Shown: one piece after another, positions 52,646-62,228 of the stretch
How the letters are laid out: the number at the start of each line of letters is the position of its first letter
How positions within the stretch are numbered: position 1 is the first letter of the stretch
NCBI GenBank assembly: GCA_964448135.1
Contig: CAYUVH010000041.1
Location: 48,154-112,153 of the forward strand
Source: CAYUVH01 sp964448135
Lineage (GTDB): Bacteria > Verrucomicrobiota > Verrucomicrobiia > Limisphaerales > UBA8199
DNA length: 64,000 nt
Reading direction: 5' to 3'
Notes under the pieces: generated by a model
What the model was told of the DNA's origin: nothing
The model's database searches: none
The model's input: the letters and a program-made list of their open reading frames with translations, nothing else
Made by a program: the position numbers and the translations under genes

Positions 52646-53992
52646 CTATTTTTGCGGCAATTCACGGATGTAAATATTCTTAAACCAAAGCGGCCCGCCG
52701 TGATTCTGCAATTCAATCTGCCCGCTCGCGTAAACCGGTTTGTCGCGTTCCCAATAGTTCTCCAGCGTCGTATCCCGCACTACCAGCTGCCCGTTCAAAA
52801 ACACGTGCACCTTGTCGCGCACCATGAGAATCCTGAAGCGATTCCATTCGCCAACCGGGTTGTCGGCATTCACCAATGGATGCCGCGGGCCCTTCTCATT
52901 GTTATACAGCCCGCCCGAGCCATCCTGCGGCTTGAACTGTCCGGGACTGTTCGTCTCCCAAATCTGCACCTGCGGGCAGCCGCGCAAATAGATGCCACTG
53001 TCTCCCCGCGGCGGAATCTTCCAGTCCACCAGCAGCTCGAAATTGCCGTAGTCTTTGCCCGTGCACAGGCTCTGGCCCTTGCCGTCAAAAACAATCGTGC
53101 CATTTTCGACGTGCCAGTGCGCCCACATGCTCTCGTCCGCCTTTTTCTGTGCAACCTCGCGCGCTTCATCGCTTAGCTTGGCCCGCTTGGCCGGATTGTC
53201 GTTCGGCGAAGCGAGCAAACCCTTCCAGCCTTCGAGATTCTCGCCGTTGAACAGCGCCTTGAACCCAGCCGGCGGCGTGTTCTCCTTCATGTCATCCGGC
53301 AGTTCCTTGATCCGGATGTTGCGAATCTCCAGGTAATCGTTATGCCCCAGAAATCCAATATGCCCCCGATCCCGCAATATCCCCGGATGCATCTCCAGGA
53401 TCTCCGGGTCCGTCACGTCGTTCAGGTCCGTGTCCACGACGGTTTTGCCGTTCACGACGACCTTGATGTGCCGCCCGTCCGCCGTGATTTCCTCCTCGTT
53501 CCATTCGCCCGGCGGTTTGAGCGCGCCGCGTTTGGCCGGCACTACTTTATAAATGGACCCCTGAAACTGCGCCGGTTCCAGCTTGCCCCACTTGCCCCGA
53601 TCCGCGGCCACGTCGTCCAGAATCTGAATCTCCATGCCCACGTAGGAAGTCTCCAACGCCAGCGGCGCGCGAATGCCCACCCCATTGTTCGAGCCGTCCT
53701 CCAGCTTGAACTCCAGCCGCAGCACAAAGTTGGCGAACTCCTTTTTCGTGAACAAATTCCCGCCGCCGCCCCGCGCGCAATAAATCATTCCGTTCGTGAC
53801 GCCGTAGCCATTGCCCTTCCCGTGTATCAGCGTCCAACCGTCGAGGGTCTTGCCGTCGAAAAGCGGCGTGAATCCGGACTCCGCCGCGCCGGCCCGTCCC
53901 GTCAGCAAAAACCCCGCGCCGAGCGCCAAAAATCCCACTCGTAAACCAACCCGCAAAAAGGAAGCCGTGACCGACGCCGTTGTCGAACTCAT
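52646..53992 (-). CDS. Secreted protein with two DUF1080 (3-keto-disaccharide hydrolase) domains
   Basis: 448 residues from the ATG at 53992 (an ATG four codons earlier is in frame). Signal peptide to about residue 38. Two tandem DUF1080 beta-sandwich domains: about 40-230 (GFTPLFDGKTLDGWTLIHG ... FANFVLRLEFKLEDGSNNGVGIR ... YLEIRNIRIKELP) and about 245-446 (GFKALFNGENLEGWKGLL ... YGNFELLVDWKIPPRGDSGIYLRG ... LWFKNIYIRELPQ). The domain is known from 3-keto-glycoside hydrolases and often occurs with Gfo/Idh/MocA oxidoreductases that make 3-keto sugars, matching the neighbour at 51164. Upstream, 231 nt (53993-54223) hold no gene. Confidence 0.9.
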   Translation of the reverse strand: MSSTTASVTASFLRVGLRVGFLALGAGFLLTGRAGAAESGFTPLFDGKTLDGWTLIHGKGNGYGVTNGMIYCARGGGGNLFTKKEFANFVLRLEFKLEDGSNNGVGIRAPLALETSYVGMEIQILDDVAADRGKWGKLEPAQFQGSIYKVVPAKRGALKPPGEWNEEEITADGRHIKVVVNGKTVVDTDLNDVTDPEILEMHPGILRDRGHIGFLGHNDYLEIRNIRIKELPDDMKENTPPAGFKALFNGENLEGWKGLLASPNDNPAKRAKLSDEAREVAQKKADESMWAHWHVENGTIVFDGKGQSLCTGKDYGNFELLVDWKIPPRGDSGIYLRGCPQVQIWETNSPGQFKPQDGSGGLYNNEKGPRHPLVNADNPVGEWNRFRILMVRDKVHVFLNGQLVVRDTTLENYWERDKPVYASGQIELQNHGGPLWFKNIYIRELPQK

Positions 53993-54223
53993 ATGGAAGA
54001 TCAATATTGGACAGCAGACTTCGGCATTTGCAGCCGGCTGTCAACTGCCTAGGAGACTGTCCCGATGCGATCCGAAGCATTACGACGACGCGCCTGATCT
54101 TTTCACAGCCTGTTCAAGTAACTTGAAGTTTGAGGCTGGGTGCTTCTCTGGCTTGTCGCGCCATAGCGTCCTCGCGAAGGCGGATGCTTGGAGCTTGGTC
54201 CTTGGAGCTTTGCGGCTCCGCCC

Positions 54224-57200
54224 CTACGGCACCAACTGCACCCGATAGTACGCCGCCCGATTCGTCCCGCCGCCCACGTGCACATAATTCGTCATGCCCT
54301 CCCCAACGCCCGCCACATAAATCACCGGGCTGAGATTCACGAAACTGCCCGTTACACTCCCCGTGGTATTCGTCAGGATTTGTACCTGGTAACTATGGCC
54401 GCCCACCGTCGCCCATTGCAGCGTCACGTCCGTGGTCGAATAACTTGAGCCCGCGAACTTGAAGGCCGAGGCCGCATTCGTCGGATTCGTGCCTGCGGCA
54501 AATTCGGCTGCGTTTGACGCGCCATCCCCATCCGCGTCGGCGTTCGCGTCCACGCCGAACGTTCCAAAGAACTGCACCTCCCACGAATCCGGCAAGCCGT
54601 TCCCATCCGAATCAATGCCGACCGTTTCCACGCGCAGATTATCAATGATCGCAAAATTCAGCGGGTTGCCCAGCGAGGCCGAATTGTCGCTGTAACCGAT
54701 CATGATATCGCCGTTGGTGTAAGCCGTGGTATTGGTGTACTGGGCGATCAACGTATCATTCATGTACCAGGTCACCAGGTTGGTTTCCTGGCGAACCTCA
54801 ACCGCAATCCAGCGCATCCCCGCGCTGCCGGCTGCAGTGGTAAGACCGGGGAACGATTGCGAGGGGAACAGGGAGACGAACCCAGCGTTGCTGTTGTCGA
54901 ATTGCGCGCCCAGCGGCACAGCGGGGCCGAATCCGTTTGTTTTTATGATCGGTATCGCGTTCGTGCCCCCGCCCAGGTAGGGCGCAAAGTCGCGTTGCGT
55001 GCCGGAAGTGGCGTTGACGCCACCGTCACCATCCACGGTGAAAAAGAGCCCGTCGCTGTTGGTGAGACCGATGCGGTTGGTCACGTTGCCTGAATGGTTG
55101 ATACCGAACATGACATGTTCCGTGGTGCCCGTGTTGCTGCTCCAATTGATCCACATGTCGAACTTCAGCGCGAACGAGCCCAAGAAAAACCGGTTCGTGG
55201 GAAACAGGTTTACCGCGGCGACAATCGCGGAAGTATCCTTGTTCACCGCCAGCAACAAACCCCTGGTGGTGCCATTGGTGGAATGCGGCGCCGGGGGAAT
55301 CACCGTGGGTGCGCCGACGGCGGCGTAATCGAAACCAAAGATCGCCGAGAAATCCCACGGACTGGGCGAGGCCGCATTGAAGAAGATTTTGAAGCCGTTC
55401 GTCGTATCCGCGTTGGTCACGGTGATGGCACTGCCGTATTCATCGAAGTTCTCCTGGTAAATCGCCACCGGCGAAAACACCGTAAGCTGGGCGATCACGC
55501 TCGTCACACTGCCGGCCGCGTTGCTCAGCACGACCGTGTATGCGCCGGCGTCGGCGTCCTGGACGTTGGAACGCGTATAACCCTGACCGGTGGCGCCGCC
55601 GATGTTCGTTCCGTTGAATCGCCACTGGTAGTTGATGGGCGTCGAGCTGTCGATCGTCGGCGTGACGCTGAAGCCCGGGCTCGTGCCGGCCGCCACGGAA
55701 AGGCCCTGGGGCTGGACCGCAATGGCCGGTGCCACCGGCGAGGGAATGGCCGTAATGAGGTAGGCATCGAGCGGCCGAAATTCGTTGTGACAAACATCCA
55801 GGTCGATCGGGCTGATGCCGCCCGCCGTTCCGGACCCGCTGTATTGCCAGAAGGCGTAATTGCTGAAATTGCCCGTCGCGTTCGTGTAACTGCCGGCTGG
55901 CACCGGTTCGGTGTTGGTGGGGTCCGCGCCCGTGATGGTGCGCAGCCACAAATCATACGCCGACATCCGCGAATCCAGCTCGTCATGCGCAAAAGTCTGG
56001 TCGCAGTAAACTATCGGTGCGGCACCCGGACCGCGCTTGGCAATAATCTCATTCGCGAACGCCACCACCCAATCCGACAGCCCCGTCGTGGTAAGCGTCG
56101 CGGCCGTGAACTCCAGGTCAATCACCGGCCGCAAATAACCCGGCCCTATATAGTTGCCCGCATAACTCAGAAAATGATCCGCCTCCGCCACCGCGCCATT
56201 CGTGGTCGCCCGGTTCTCCGGATGCGCGTAGTGATAAACGCCGGCGCGCAGCCCCGCGCTCACCGCCCGATTCATATTGTTCGCCATCGCTGAATCATCC
56301 GGCCCGGTCAGGCCTTCCGTGGCCTTGATGAAAGCGAATGCCCGGCCCTCGCTATACATTTGGTTCCACGTGGACTGCGAAAGCCCTCCCTCGCCCTGGA
56401 AGTGTGAAACATCCACGCCCAGGTTGCGCGGCGGCACCACGCGAATCGAACCATCAATCGCCAGCCGGTTGCTCCAGGTCTGGCCCGGCGGCAGCGTGGG
56501 CAGAATCAAAGTGCTGAAGGAACCGGCGTAAACGGTGGCATTGAATAGTTTGAAGCTCGTGCCCGGCAAAATGGTTCCGGCGAGGTTCGTGACAATCAAC
56601 GTGCCGCCGTAGGTGATCGAGCCGGTGGCGGTCGCGAGATCGTTGGTAGCCGCACTGGCGTTCACCTCGAATATGTTCGTGCTCCCACTCTCGCATCTCA
56701 GCGAGCCGATGACATTAATCGTGCCGAGGGACGCGCCCGGCGCGAACACTCCGCCACTGGAATTGGTGACCAGGCCGCTGACGAAACCGTTGCCGATGAG
56801 CTGTCCGTTGGCCTGAATTCGCACGCCACCCGCGAGAGTGTGCACCCCTCCGCCCACCATTTCGAATATGGCCTGGTTGACGCCGTTGCCGATCAGGAAG
56901 CCCAGGCCATTGTTGATGGTGGTGCTCCGGGTGCGCAGCCGCCCGCCGTTGAATTCAAATTTTCCGGACGAATTTGTCGACCGCAGGGAATCGGCTTCGA
57001 TTAACCCGGCGTTCAACACATTCGTGCCACGCACTATATTGATCGCGCCGCTCCCTCCGCCATTCGTCGCGCACACTCCGCCACCGTCCACGATCAGCCG
57101 ATTGTTCAACGAGGTCGCATTCTCGCCCACGTAGACCGTTCCCTGCGCCACGACCAGCGCCGCGTTGCTCACCGACACGCGCGCGCCCGCGCCATCCACA

Positions 57201-59287
57201 CCCACGATGAAATCCTGCCGGTTGCTCCAGATCGTTCCCGCGCCGGTCACGATCGCCTCGTTGTTCGAACTCGTGCTATTGAGGCAAACCACGCCGCTCG
57301 CCGAGCTCACCACCGCGCCGTTGGCCAGCACCAGCCGGTTGCCCGTCGAGGTAAAACCCACGATCGAATTCAAATCCGAATACAGGAACGAACCCGCACC
57401 GGTAAGCGTGCAAAAATTCGTGCCGCTGCTTCTGCCCACCGAGAAAACATCGCAGCTCGCCACCGCGCCGTTGCTGATCACCAGCGTATTGAACGCGCCG
57501 TTGCTCCCCACGTAGATCGAGGTATTGATCCCCTGAAGCCACTTCGTGCCCGCGTCCGCCAGGATCAAGACGTTGGAACTCACCCCGCTGTTGATGCCCA
57601 GCGTCGCGTTGCCGCCCGTGTAAAGCTTCGCGCCGGCATTGACCGTCAGCCGGTTCCCGCCCGCCAGGTTACCCACAATGGTATCCACGCGGTTGCTCCA
57701 CAAAGACCCCGGCCCCGTCACAATCGCCTCATTGTTCGAACTCGTCGCGTTCAGCCCCAGCACGCCGCTCGCGCAACTCGCCACCGCCCCATTGCTCACG
57801 GCGAACCGGTTGCCGCCGATCACAAAGCCCACGATCGTATTCAGCCCGGAATCGAAGCTGGAATTCGTTCCCGTGATCAAAGCGAAATTTGTCCCGCTGT
57901 TGTAGCCGATCGTCGCCACCCGCGTGCTGGCGGACGCCCCGTTGCTGAGAATCAACGAGCAGTAACCGCCATTGCTGCCCACCGTGAGCGAGGAATTTAT
58001 TCCCGGAATCCACCGCGTTCCCGCATCCGCCAGCAATACCGAATTCGAATCCGCGCCCGGCTGCATGCCGATCGTGTCATTCAGCGCCGCATACAACGTG
58101 GCCCCTCCGCTCGCAATAAGCTGATTGCCCACCCCCAATTGCCCGACCACCATGTCCGCCCGATTGCTCCAATACGACGCCGTGCCCGTGACAATTGCGA
58201 CATTGCCAGTCGCCGGCACAAAAGCCCCCACGTATCCGTTGGAACTGGCCAGGCCCCCGGCATTGCTGACGATCAAAAGCCCGTACGACCCATTGTAGCC
58301 CACATACATGTCCTGCCGGTTCGTCCAAATGGAACCGGCGCCCGTAATTACAACGCTGTTGCTCATGCCATTGTAATTTCCGCCGATCTGGCCGATGTCG
58401 CTGAACACCTTCGCCCCGCCCTGCACTTGAAGTAAATTTCTCTGCCCGCTCAAACCGACATAGAGTTGCGACGCGTTGCTCCAAACGGTGCCGCTCCCCG
58501 TCACCGTCATGATATTGTTCGAAGCCTGGCTCGCCCGCCCCAGGTAACCCAGCACCCCCGCCACCAGCGCCCCGTTGCTCACCACCATCTGGTTGTTGTT
58601 GCCGAAATCTCCCACCGTCAGATCAAACTGGTTGCTCAGCATCGAGCCCGCATCCGTGACGATCGCCACATTGTTGCTCCCCTGCTCGCCCAGCCAGAAA
58701 TACTGGTCCCGCAGCACCCCGCCATTGTCCACCATCAGCGTCGTGCCATTCCCTCCCCAGCCCACCATCACATCGGCCCGGTTGCTCCAGACCGAACCCG
58801 CGCCTGTGATGCGGAACCGGTTGCTATCGCCGCCGATGAAATAACCCACAATCCCGATATGCCCATCCACAAAACCCCCGTTGCTGATGCTCATGCTGCA
58901 TCCCTTGCCGGTGATGCCCACCGCGAGGTCCGAACCCATGCGCCAGCGCGCGTTCGGGCCGATCACCCGGACTTCATTGGAATTGGCGCCCGCGAAGTAG
59001 CCGACGATGCCGTTGCCCGAGTTGGTCAGCAGCACATTGTTGGAAATTACCAGCGTCGTGAACGGGCCGTTCGTGCCGACGGTGATGTCCCCGCTGATGG
59101 AATTTGTTGTGCCGCTCAGCAGCAGCGTCCCGCCATCCGGCACAATCTGCGCGCAAAGATTCGCGCTCCAAAACCCCAGCGCCAACCAGGCCGCAACCAT
59201 CGCCATTCTCGCACGCCAAAACAAAATGACTCCGCACATAATGCTCACGCCTTTCGTAAAACCTTTGATGGACGCTGTCACCATCAC
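54224..59287 (-). CDS. Giant secreted protein: beta-repeat stalk, GH25 lysozyme domain, Ig-like domain, lectin-like region, calcium repeats
   Basis: 1687 residues if it begins at 59287; ATGs at 59239 and 59206 are also possible, and the last gives the neatest signal peptide (MAMVAAWLALGFWSANLCA). Regions: about 45-870, a serine/asparagine/glycine-rich stalk of many 35-45-residue repeats (pattern ...VTGAGS.WSNR.D..VG..G..N.L.VSNGA.V.S..G..G), like autotransporter-associated beta-helix repeats; about 954-1165, a GH25 muramidase domain (LGVDVSHFQGEGG, FAFIKATEG, AGVYHYAHP, PVIDLEF with the catalytic acids); about 1184-1265, Ig-like; about 1275-1555, a concanavalin-like region; about 1559-1606, thrombospondin-type DSDGNGLPDSWE and DADGDGASNAAE calcium loops. 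No sorting tail is evident. Confidence 0.85.
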   Translation of the reverse strand: MMVTASIKGFTKGVSIMCGVILFWRARMAMVAAWLALGFWSANLCAQIVPDGGTLLLSGTTNSISGDITVGTNGPFTTLVISNNVLLTNSGNGIVGYFAGANSNEVRVIGPNARWRMGSDLAVGITGKGCSMSISNGGFVDGHIGIVGYFIGGDSNRFRITGAGSVWSNRADVMVGWGGNGTTLMVDNGGVLRDQYFWLGEQGSNNVAIVTDAGSMLSNQFDLTVGDFGNNNQMVVSNGALVAGVLGYLGRASQASNNIMTVTGSGTVWSNASQLYVGLSGQRNLLQVQGGAKVFSDIGQIGGNYNGMSNSVVITGAGSIWTNRQDMYVGYNGSYGLLIVSNAGGLASSNGYVGAFVPATGNVAIVTGTASYWSNRADMVVGQLGVGNQLIASGGATLYAALNDTIGMQPGADSNSVLLADAGTRWIPGINSSLTVGSNGGYCSLILSNGASASTRVATIGYNSGTNFALITGTNSSFDSGLNTIVGFVIGGNRFAVSNGAVASCASGVLGLNATSSNNEAIVTGPGSLWSNRVDTIVGNLAGGNRLTVNAGAKLYTGGNATLGINSGVSSNVLILADAGTKWLQGINTSIYVGSNGAFNTLVISNGAVASCDVFSVGRSSGTNFCTLTGAGSFLYSDLNSIVGFTSTGNRLVLANGAVVSSASGVVCLNSTSSNNEAIVTGAGTIWSNRQDFIVGVDGAGARVSVSNAALVVAQGTVYVGENATSLNNRLIVDGGGVCATNGGGSGAINIVRGTNVLNAGLIEADSLRSTNSSGKFEFNGGRLRTRSTTINNGLGFLIGNGVNQAIFEMVGGGVHTLAGGVRIQANGQLIGNGFVSGLVTNSSGGVFAPGASLGTINVIGSLRCESGSTNIFEVNASAATNDLATATGSITYGGTLIVTNLAGTILPGTSFKLFNATVYAGSFSTLILPTLPPGQTWSNRLAIDGSIRVVPPRNLGVDVSHFQGEGGLSQSTWNQMYSEGRAFAFIKATEGLTGPDDSAMANNMNRAVSAGLRAGVYHYAHPENRATTNGAVAEADHFLSYAGNYIGPGYLRPVIDLEFTAATLTTTGLSDWVVAFANEIIAKRGPGAAPIVYCDQTFAHDELDSRMSAYDLWLRTITGADPTNTEPVPAGSYTNATGNFSNYAFWQYSGSGTAGGISPIDLDVCHNEFRPLDAYLITAIPSPVAPAIAVQPQGLSVAAGTSPGFSVTPTIDSSTPINYQWRFNGTNIGGATGQGYTRSNVQDADAGAYTVVLSNAAGSVTSVIAQLTVFSPVAIYQENFDEYGSAITVTNADTTNGFKIFFNAASPSPWDFSAIFGFDYAAVGAPTVIPPAPHSTNGTTRGLLLAVNKDTSAIVAAVNLFPTNRFFLGSFALKFDMWINWSSNTGTTEHVMFGINHSGNVTNRIGLTNSDGLFFTVDGDGGVNATSGTQRDFAPYLGGGTNAIPIIKTNGFGPAVPLGAQFDNSNAGFVSLFPSQSFPGLTTAAGSAGMRWIAVEVRQETNLVTWYMNDTLIAQYTNTTAYTNGDIMIGYSDNSASLGNPLNFAIIDNLRVETVGIDSDGNGLPDSWEVQFFGTFGVDANADADGDGASNAAEFAAGTNPTNAASAFKFAGSSYSTTDVTLQWATVGGHSYQVQILTNTTGSVTGSFVNLSPVIYVAGVGEGMTNYVHVGGGTNRAAYYRVQLVP

Positions 59288-59466
59288 TCACCGACCAACA
59301 AATGACAAGCGGCGAAATCATTAGTAGGGCGCAACTGGACAGCGCCGCCGGACTCCGGCGTTTTCTCCCCCTCCTCTCTCTTGTCGCGTCCAAGCTTCTG
59401 CGCGAAGACGGATGGCAGCACCGGCTGCCCTGTCGCGGTGTTCCCGCCTTGGGCACCACGCCGTAC

Positions 59467-59500
59467 AAAAAAAGCAGGGACGGCTCATCGCCGTCCCTGC
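59467..59500 (-). terminator. Rho-independent terminator after the Spy/CpxP-like gene
   Basis: On the minus strand a perfect 10-bp stem GCAGGGACGG / CCGTCCCTGC with a 7-nt loop is followed by seven T. It lies 30 nt after the stop of the small periplasmic protein gene. Confidence 0.95.
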
Positions 59501-59530
59501 CTTCGATAATCTGTAAGTGAACCGGACCGC

Positions 59531-59932
59531 TTAGGTCTTGGTGTCAGCCTTCTTGTCGCCGCCCTTGCCACCGCCGCGCTTGCCCTTCATCGCGTCGATT
59601 TGCTTCTGGTACTTCTCGTACTGATCGGGCGTGAGGATGTCCTTGAGCTTCTTGTTGCCCTCTTCGAACGCCTCGCGCCGTTTCGTACGGCCCTCATCCT
59701 GCGGGAGGTCGCGCGCGGCCTGCATCGCCTTGCTCTGCGCTTCCAGCACTTCCTTCACCTTCGGCTTCTGCTCGTCGGTCAGCTTCAGTTCATCCGTCAT
59801 CTTGTCCAGGCGTTCCTGCACCGACGGCATCTTGCCCTTCTTGCCTTCCTTGCCCGCGTCCTGCGCGGAAGCCACGTTGGCGGCCATCAAGCCACCCAGC
59901 GCCAGCACCGCGATCATCATCAATTTTTTCAT
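59531..59932 (-). CDS. Small periplasmic Spy/CpxP-like protein
   Basis: 133 residues. Signal peptide MKKLMMIAVLALGGLMAANVASAQ, then a charged, helical mature part with two LTxxQ-type motifs (LKLTDEQKPKVKEVLE and ILTPDQYEKYQKQ), as in Spy/CpxP chaperone-like proteins, and a glycine/lysine-rich tail. Likely helps protein folding or envelope stress response in the periplasm. The A/T-rich stretch at 59940-59970 upstream probably holds its promoter; a strong terminator follows, so it is a single-gene transcript. Confidence 0.85.
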   Translation of the reverse strand: MKKLMMIAVLALGGLMAANVASAQDAGKEGKKGKMPSVQERLDKMTDELKLTDEQKPKVKEVLEAQSKAMQAARDLPQDEGRTKRREAFEEGNKKLKDILTPDQYEKYQKQIDAMKGKRGGGKGGDKKADTKT

Positions 59933-60162
59933 GGTTTCGTGTATGTAGTTTGTTGATTTATTTTAATTATTTTCCGCCTCCCACCCGACCAGGAGCCAGG
60001 GGAGCACCTATATACTACACGAATTAGACGCCCTGGTTTCATACTGGTTACAGCCCCGCCCGATTTATCGTCTGTCCCTTAACTCCCTCTTAATTAATCT
60101 GCGCAATTTCTGCGCACTTCCCGCCTTGACCTGCAACTTCCACCCCCCGTCCCACCCCGCTC

Positions 60163-62004
60163 TCACTTCCCCGAAACCCAATCCCGCCTCCGGCCTTTAC
60201 CCTCAACCCTCAACTTCCCTTCACCCTTCACATCCAGTCCCACCAGCCGCATCAATTCGAGCGCGTTGCTCTTCTCGACTACTCCCGGCCGCAGCAGGTA
60301 ATCGAAGCTCATCTTGCCGTTCACAATCTGGTCTTCAAAATGGCAGTTGGCCCCCGGCGGCTGGATTTCTTCGGCGATCCGCGCCAGCGCGAGGTCGTGA
60401 GTGGTGATCAACCCCAGCGCGCCGCGCTCCACCAGGCTCCGCGCCACGCACCCGGCCCCAATCCGGCGGTCATGCGAATTGGTGCCGCCGAGAATTTCAT
60501 CAAGCAGAAACACCAGGCCGGGCCCCTGTTCCGCGAGCTTCACGATCTGGCCCAGCCGGATGATTTCGGCATAGAAGCGCGAGGTGCCTTCCTGAATCGA
60601 ATCCAGCGTGCGAATCGAGGCGCCGATGCGCACATGCGTCATGCGGAACTTGCGCGCGCGCACCGGCCCTCCCGCCAGGGCCAACGCCAGATTTACGCCC
60701 AGCGTACGCATGTACGTGCTTTTGCCGGACATGTTGGATCCGCTGATGACGATCAACCGGCGGTCCGGACCCAGCGACACATCATTGCCGACGCATTTAG
60801 TTTGCTCCATCAGGGGATGCTGGAGGTTTTCGGCCTCGATTTGTGCGGGAGCCGGGGCCGGCAGAATTTCCGGAAAGGGATCCGCCGGGTGCTCGAAGGC
60901 ATAGCCAGCCAATGACGAAAGCGACTCGATTTCGCCCAGACGGCGAAGCCACGGCTCCACCATCATGCCAAATCGCGCCCGCCAGGCTTCCACCGCGAAG
61001 GCCACTTGAAGTTCCACCAAAAACCAGCCACCGATGAGCGCCATGAGCGGATTCTCCCGCGAAGCGATCCATGAATATAATGTAGCCAGCCGCTGGATCG
61101 CCGCCGAAGCGCCAAGTCCACCCGCCCGGTCCCCGGCGTCCACGCGCCGCAGCCGTTCACTCTTGAAATTCTCCGCCTCCAGAAATTCAAACAGGTCGGC
61201 CAGGCCTTTCAAATCGTGCTGAACTACACCCACCGTGCGCGTGACCTGCCGGACCCGGCTCTGATAGAACCGCGCCACGCCATATTGGAAGAGGAGAATC
61301 ACCAGGCACGCCGGCCATTGCCCGGCCAGGAGCAAAACCAGATTCAGCCACGGCAGGCAAAATGCCGCCACCCGGATCGGCTGCGAATCCAGGCTGCACG
61401 GCTGGCCGGCCCATGCGATCAAGGATTTCGTGGGAATCCACGTTTGCGCCTCCGCGGCGACAAATCCCAGGCGCTCGCGAAAATCCACTTTCGGACTCAT
61501 TTCCTTGATGGCCTCCTGTCGCGCCAGGATTTCCTGCCGCGAAGCGGGTTCCAACAACCAGCGTGCCAGCGTGGCCCGGCCTGTCTCGGTATGGGCCGCA
61601 TTCACCAGTTCAAACAATGACCCCACCCCAAAGATGTCCAGGTCCGCCGCATAGGGATGGTGTGGATCGAGAAATTCCGTTCCGGGCAATCCTTTGCCGG
61701 GCCAGGTTCCGTCCAGGCGCTCCAGTCCTGACTGATAGAAACGAACGCCCCGGCGGGCCGCGCTCCTCGCGTTTTCGATCTGCGCGTGCCGGATCCCTGT
61801 GAGCACCAGGCCCAGCAGCAGAATCAGCAGCACGGCCCCCCAGGAAACTGCCGAGCGACACAGCACCGCGCCCAACGCCAGCACGCTGAGCAGAAACAAA
61901 ACCCGCAGGTGGCCCATCCGCGCATGCGCTTGCTCGAGGGCCTGCGCCCGCCCGGACCAGTCCGACAACCGCGACCGATATTCCATTGCGGGGTCCACAC
62001 TCAT
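60163..62004 (-). CDS. Membrane-anchored MutS-like ATPase
   Basis: 613 residues (an ATG six codons later is also possible). Two helices near the N-terminus (LRVLFLLSVLALGAVLCRSAVSWGAVLLILLLGLVL, about 33-70) and another pair near 210-240 are followed by a MutS core (FELVNAAHTETGRATLARWLLEPAS onwards) and the MutS ATPase: Walker A GSNMSGKSTYMRT (about 418-430), the LDSIQEGTSRFYAEI switch segment, Walker B VFLLDEILGGTNSHDR (about 501) and the TTHDLALA loop. It lacks the mismatch-recognition domain of MutS, and the membrane helices speak against standard mismatch repair. The role of such membrane MutS relatives is not known to me. Confidence 0.88.
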   Translation of the reverse strand: MSVDPAMEYRSRLSDWSGRAQALEQAHARMGHLRVLFLLSVLALGAVLCRSAVSWGAVLLILLLGLVLTGIRHAQIENARSAARRGVRFYQSGLERLDGTWPGKGLPGTEFLDPHHPYAADLDIFGVGSLFELVNAAHTETGRATLARWLLEPASRQEILARQEAIKEMSPKVDFRERLGFVAAEAQTWIPTKSLIAWAGQPCSLDSQPIRVAAFCLPWLNLVLLLAGQWPACLVILLFQYGVARFYQSRVRQVTRTVGVVQHDLKGLADLFEFLEAENFKSERLRRVDAGDRAGGLGASAAIQRLATLYSWIASRENPLMALIGGWFLVELQVAFAVEAWRARFGMMVEPWLRRLGEIESLSSLAGYAFEHPADPFPEILPAPAPAQIEAENLQHPLMEQTKCVGNDVSLGPDRRLIVISGSNMSGKSTYMRTLGVNLALALAGGPVRARKFRMTHVRIGASIRTLDSIQEGTSRFYAEIIRLGQIVKLAEQGPGLVFLLDEILGGTNSHDRRIGAGCVARSLVERGALGLITTHDLALARIAEEIQPPGANCHFEDQIVNGKMSFDYLLRPGVVEKSNALELMRLVGLDVKGEGKLRVEGKGRRRDWVSGK

Positions 62005-62195
62005 AAGCTGCCAATCGAAAAGTGCATCAGTCCCAACCGGGTTGCGCCCTCAGGGACGAGCGCAAGCTTACGCCCCGGTTGCGGCAACGTCCACACCCCG
62101 AAATCGCTCCCCGCCGCGGCTATTACATTCTGCGTTCCCCCCTGCCCCAAAGCCCCATCATCCAAGGCATCGGCACCCGGGGACCTTGAACGTCC

Positions 62196-62220
62196 CATCT
62201 TTCTGACTCCATTTTTCTGA
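62196..62220 (+). repeat. Left inverted repeat flanking the GxxExxY gene
   Basis: A 25-nt sequence with the core TTTCTGAC-[T/C]-CCATTTTTCTGA. Its inverted partner lies at 63038-63062 with two mismatches, and another copy of that partner is at 63884-63908. The pair encloses the GxxExxY gene. The 190 nt before it (62005-62195) hold no gene. Confidence 0.75.
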
Positions 62221-62228
62221 AGATGTCT

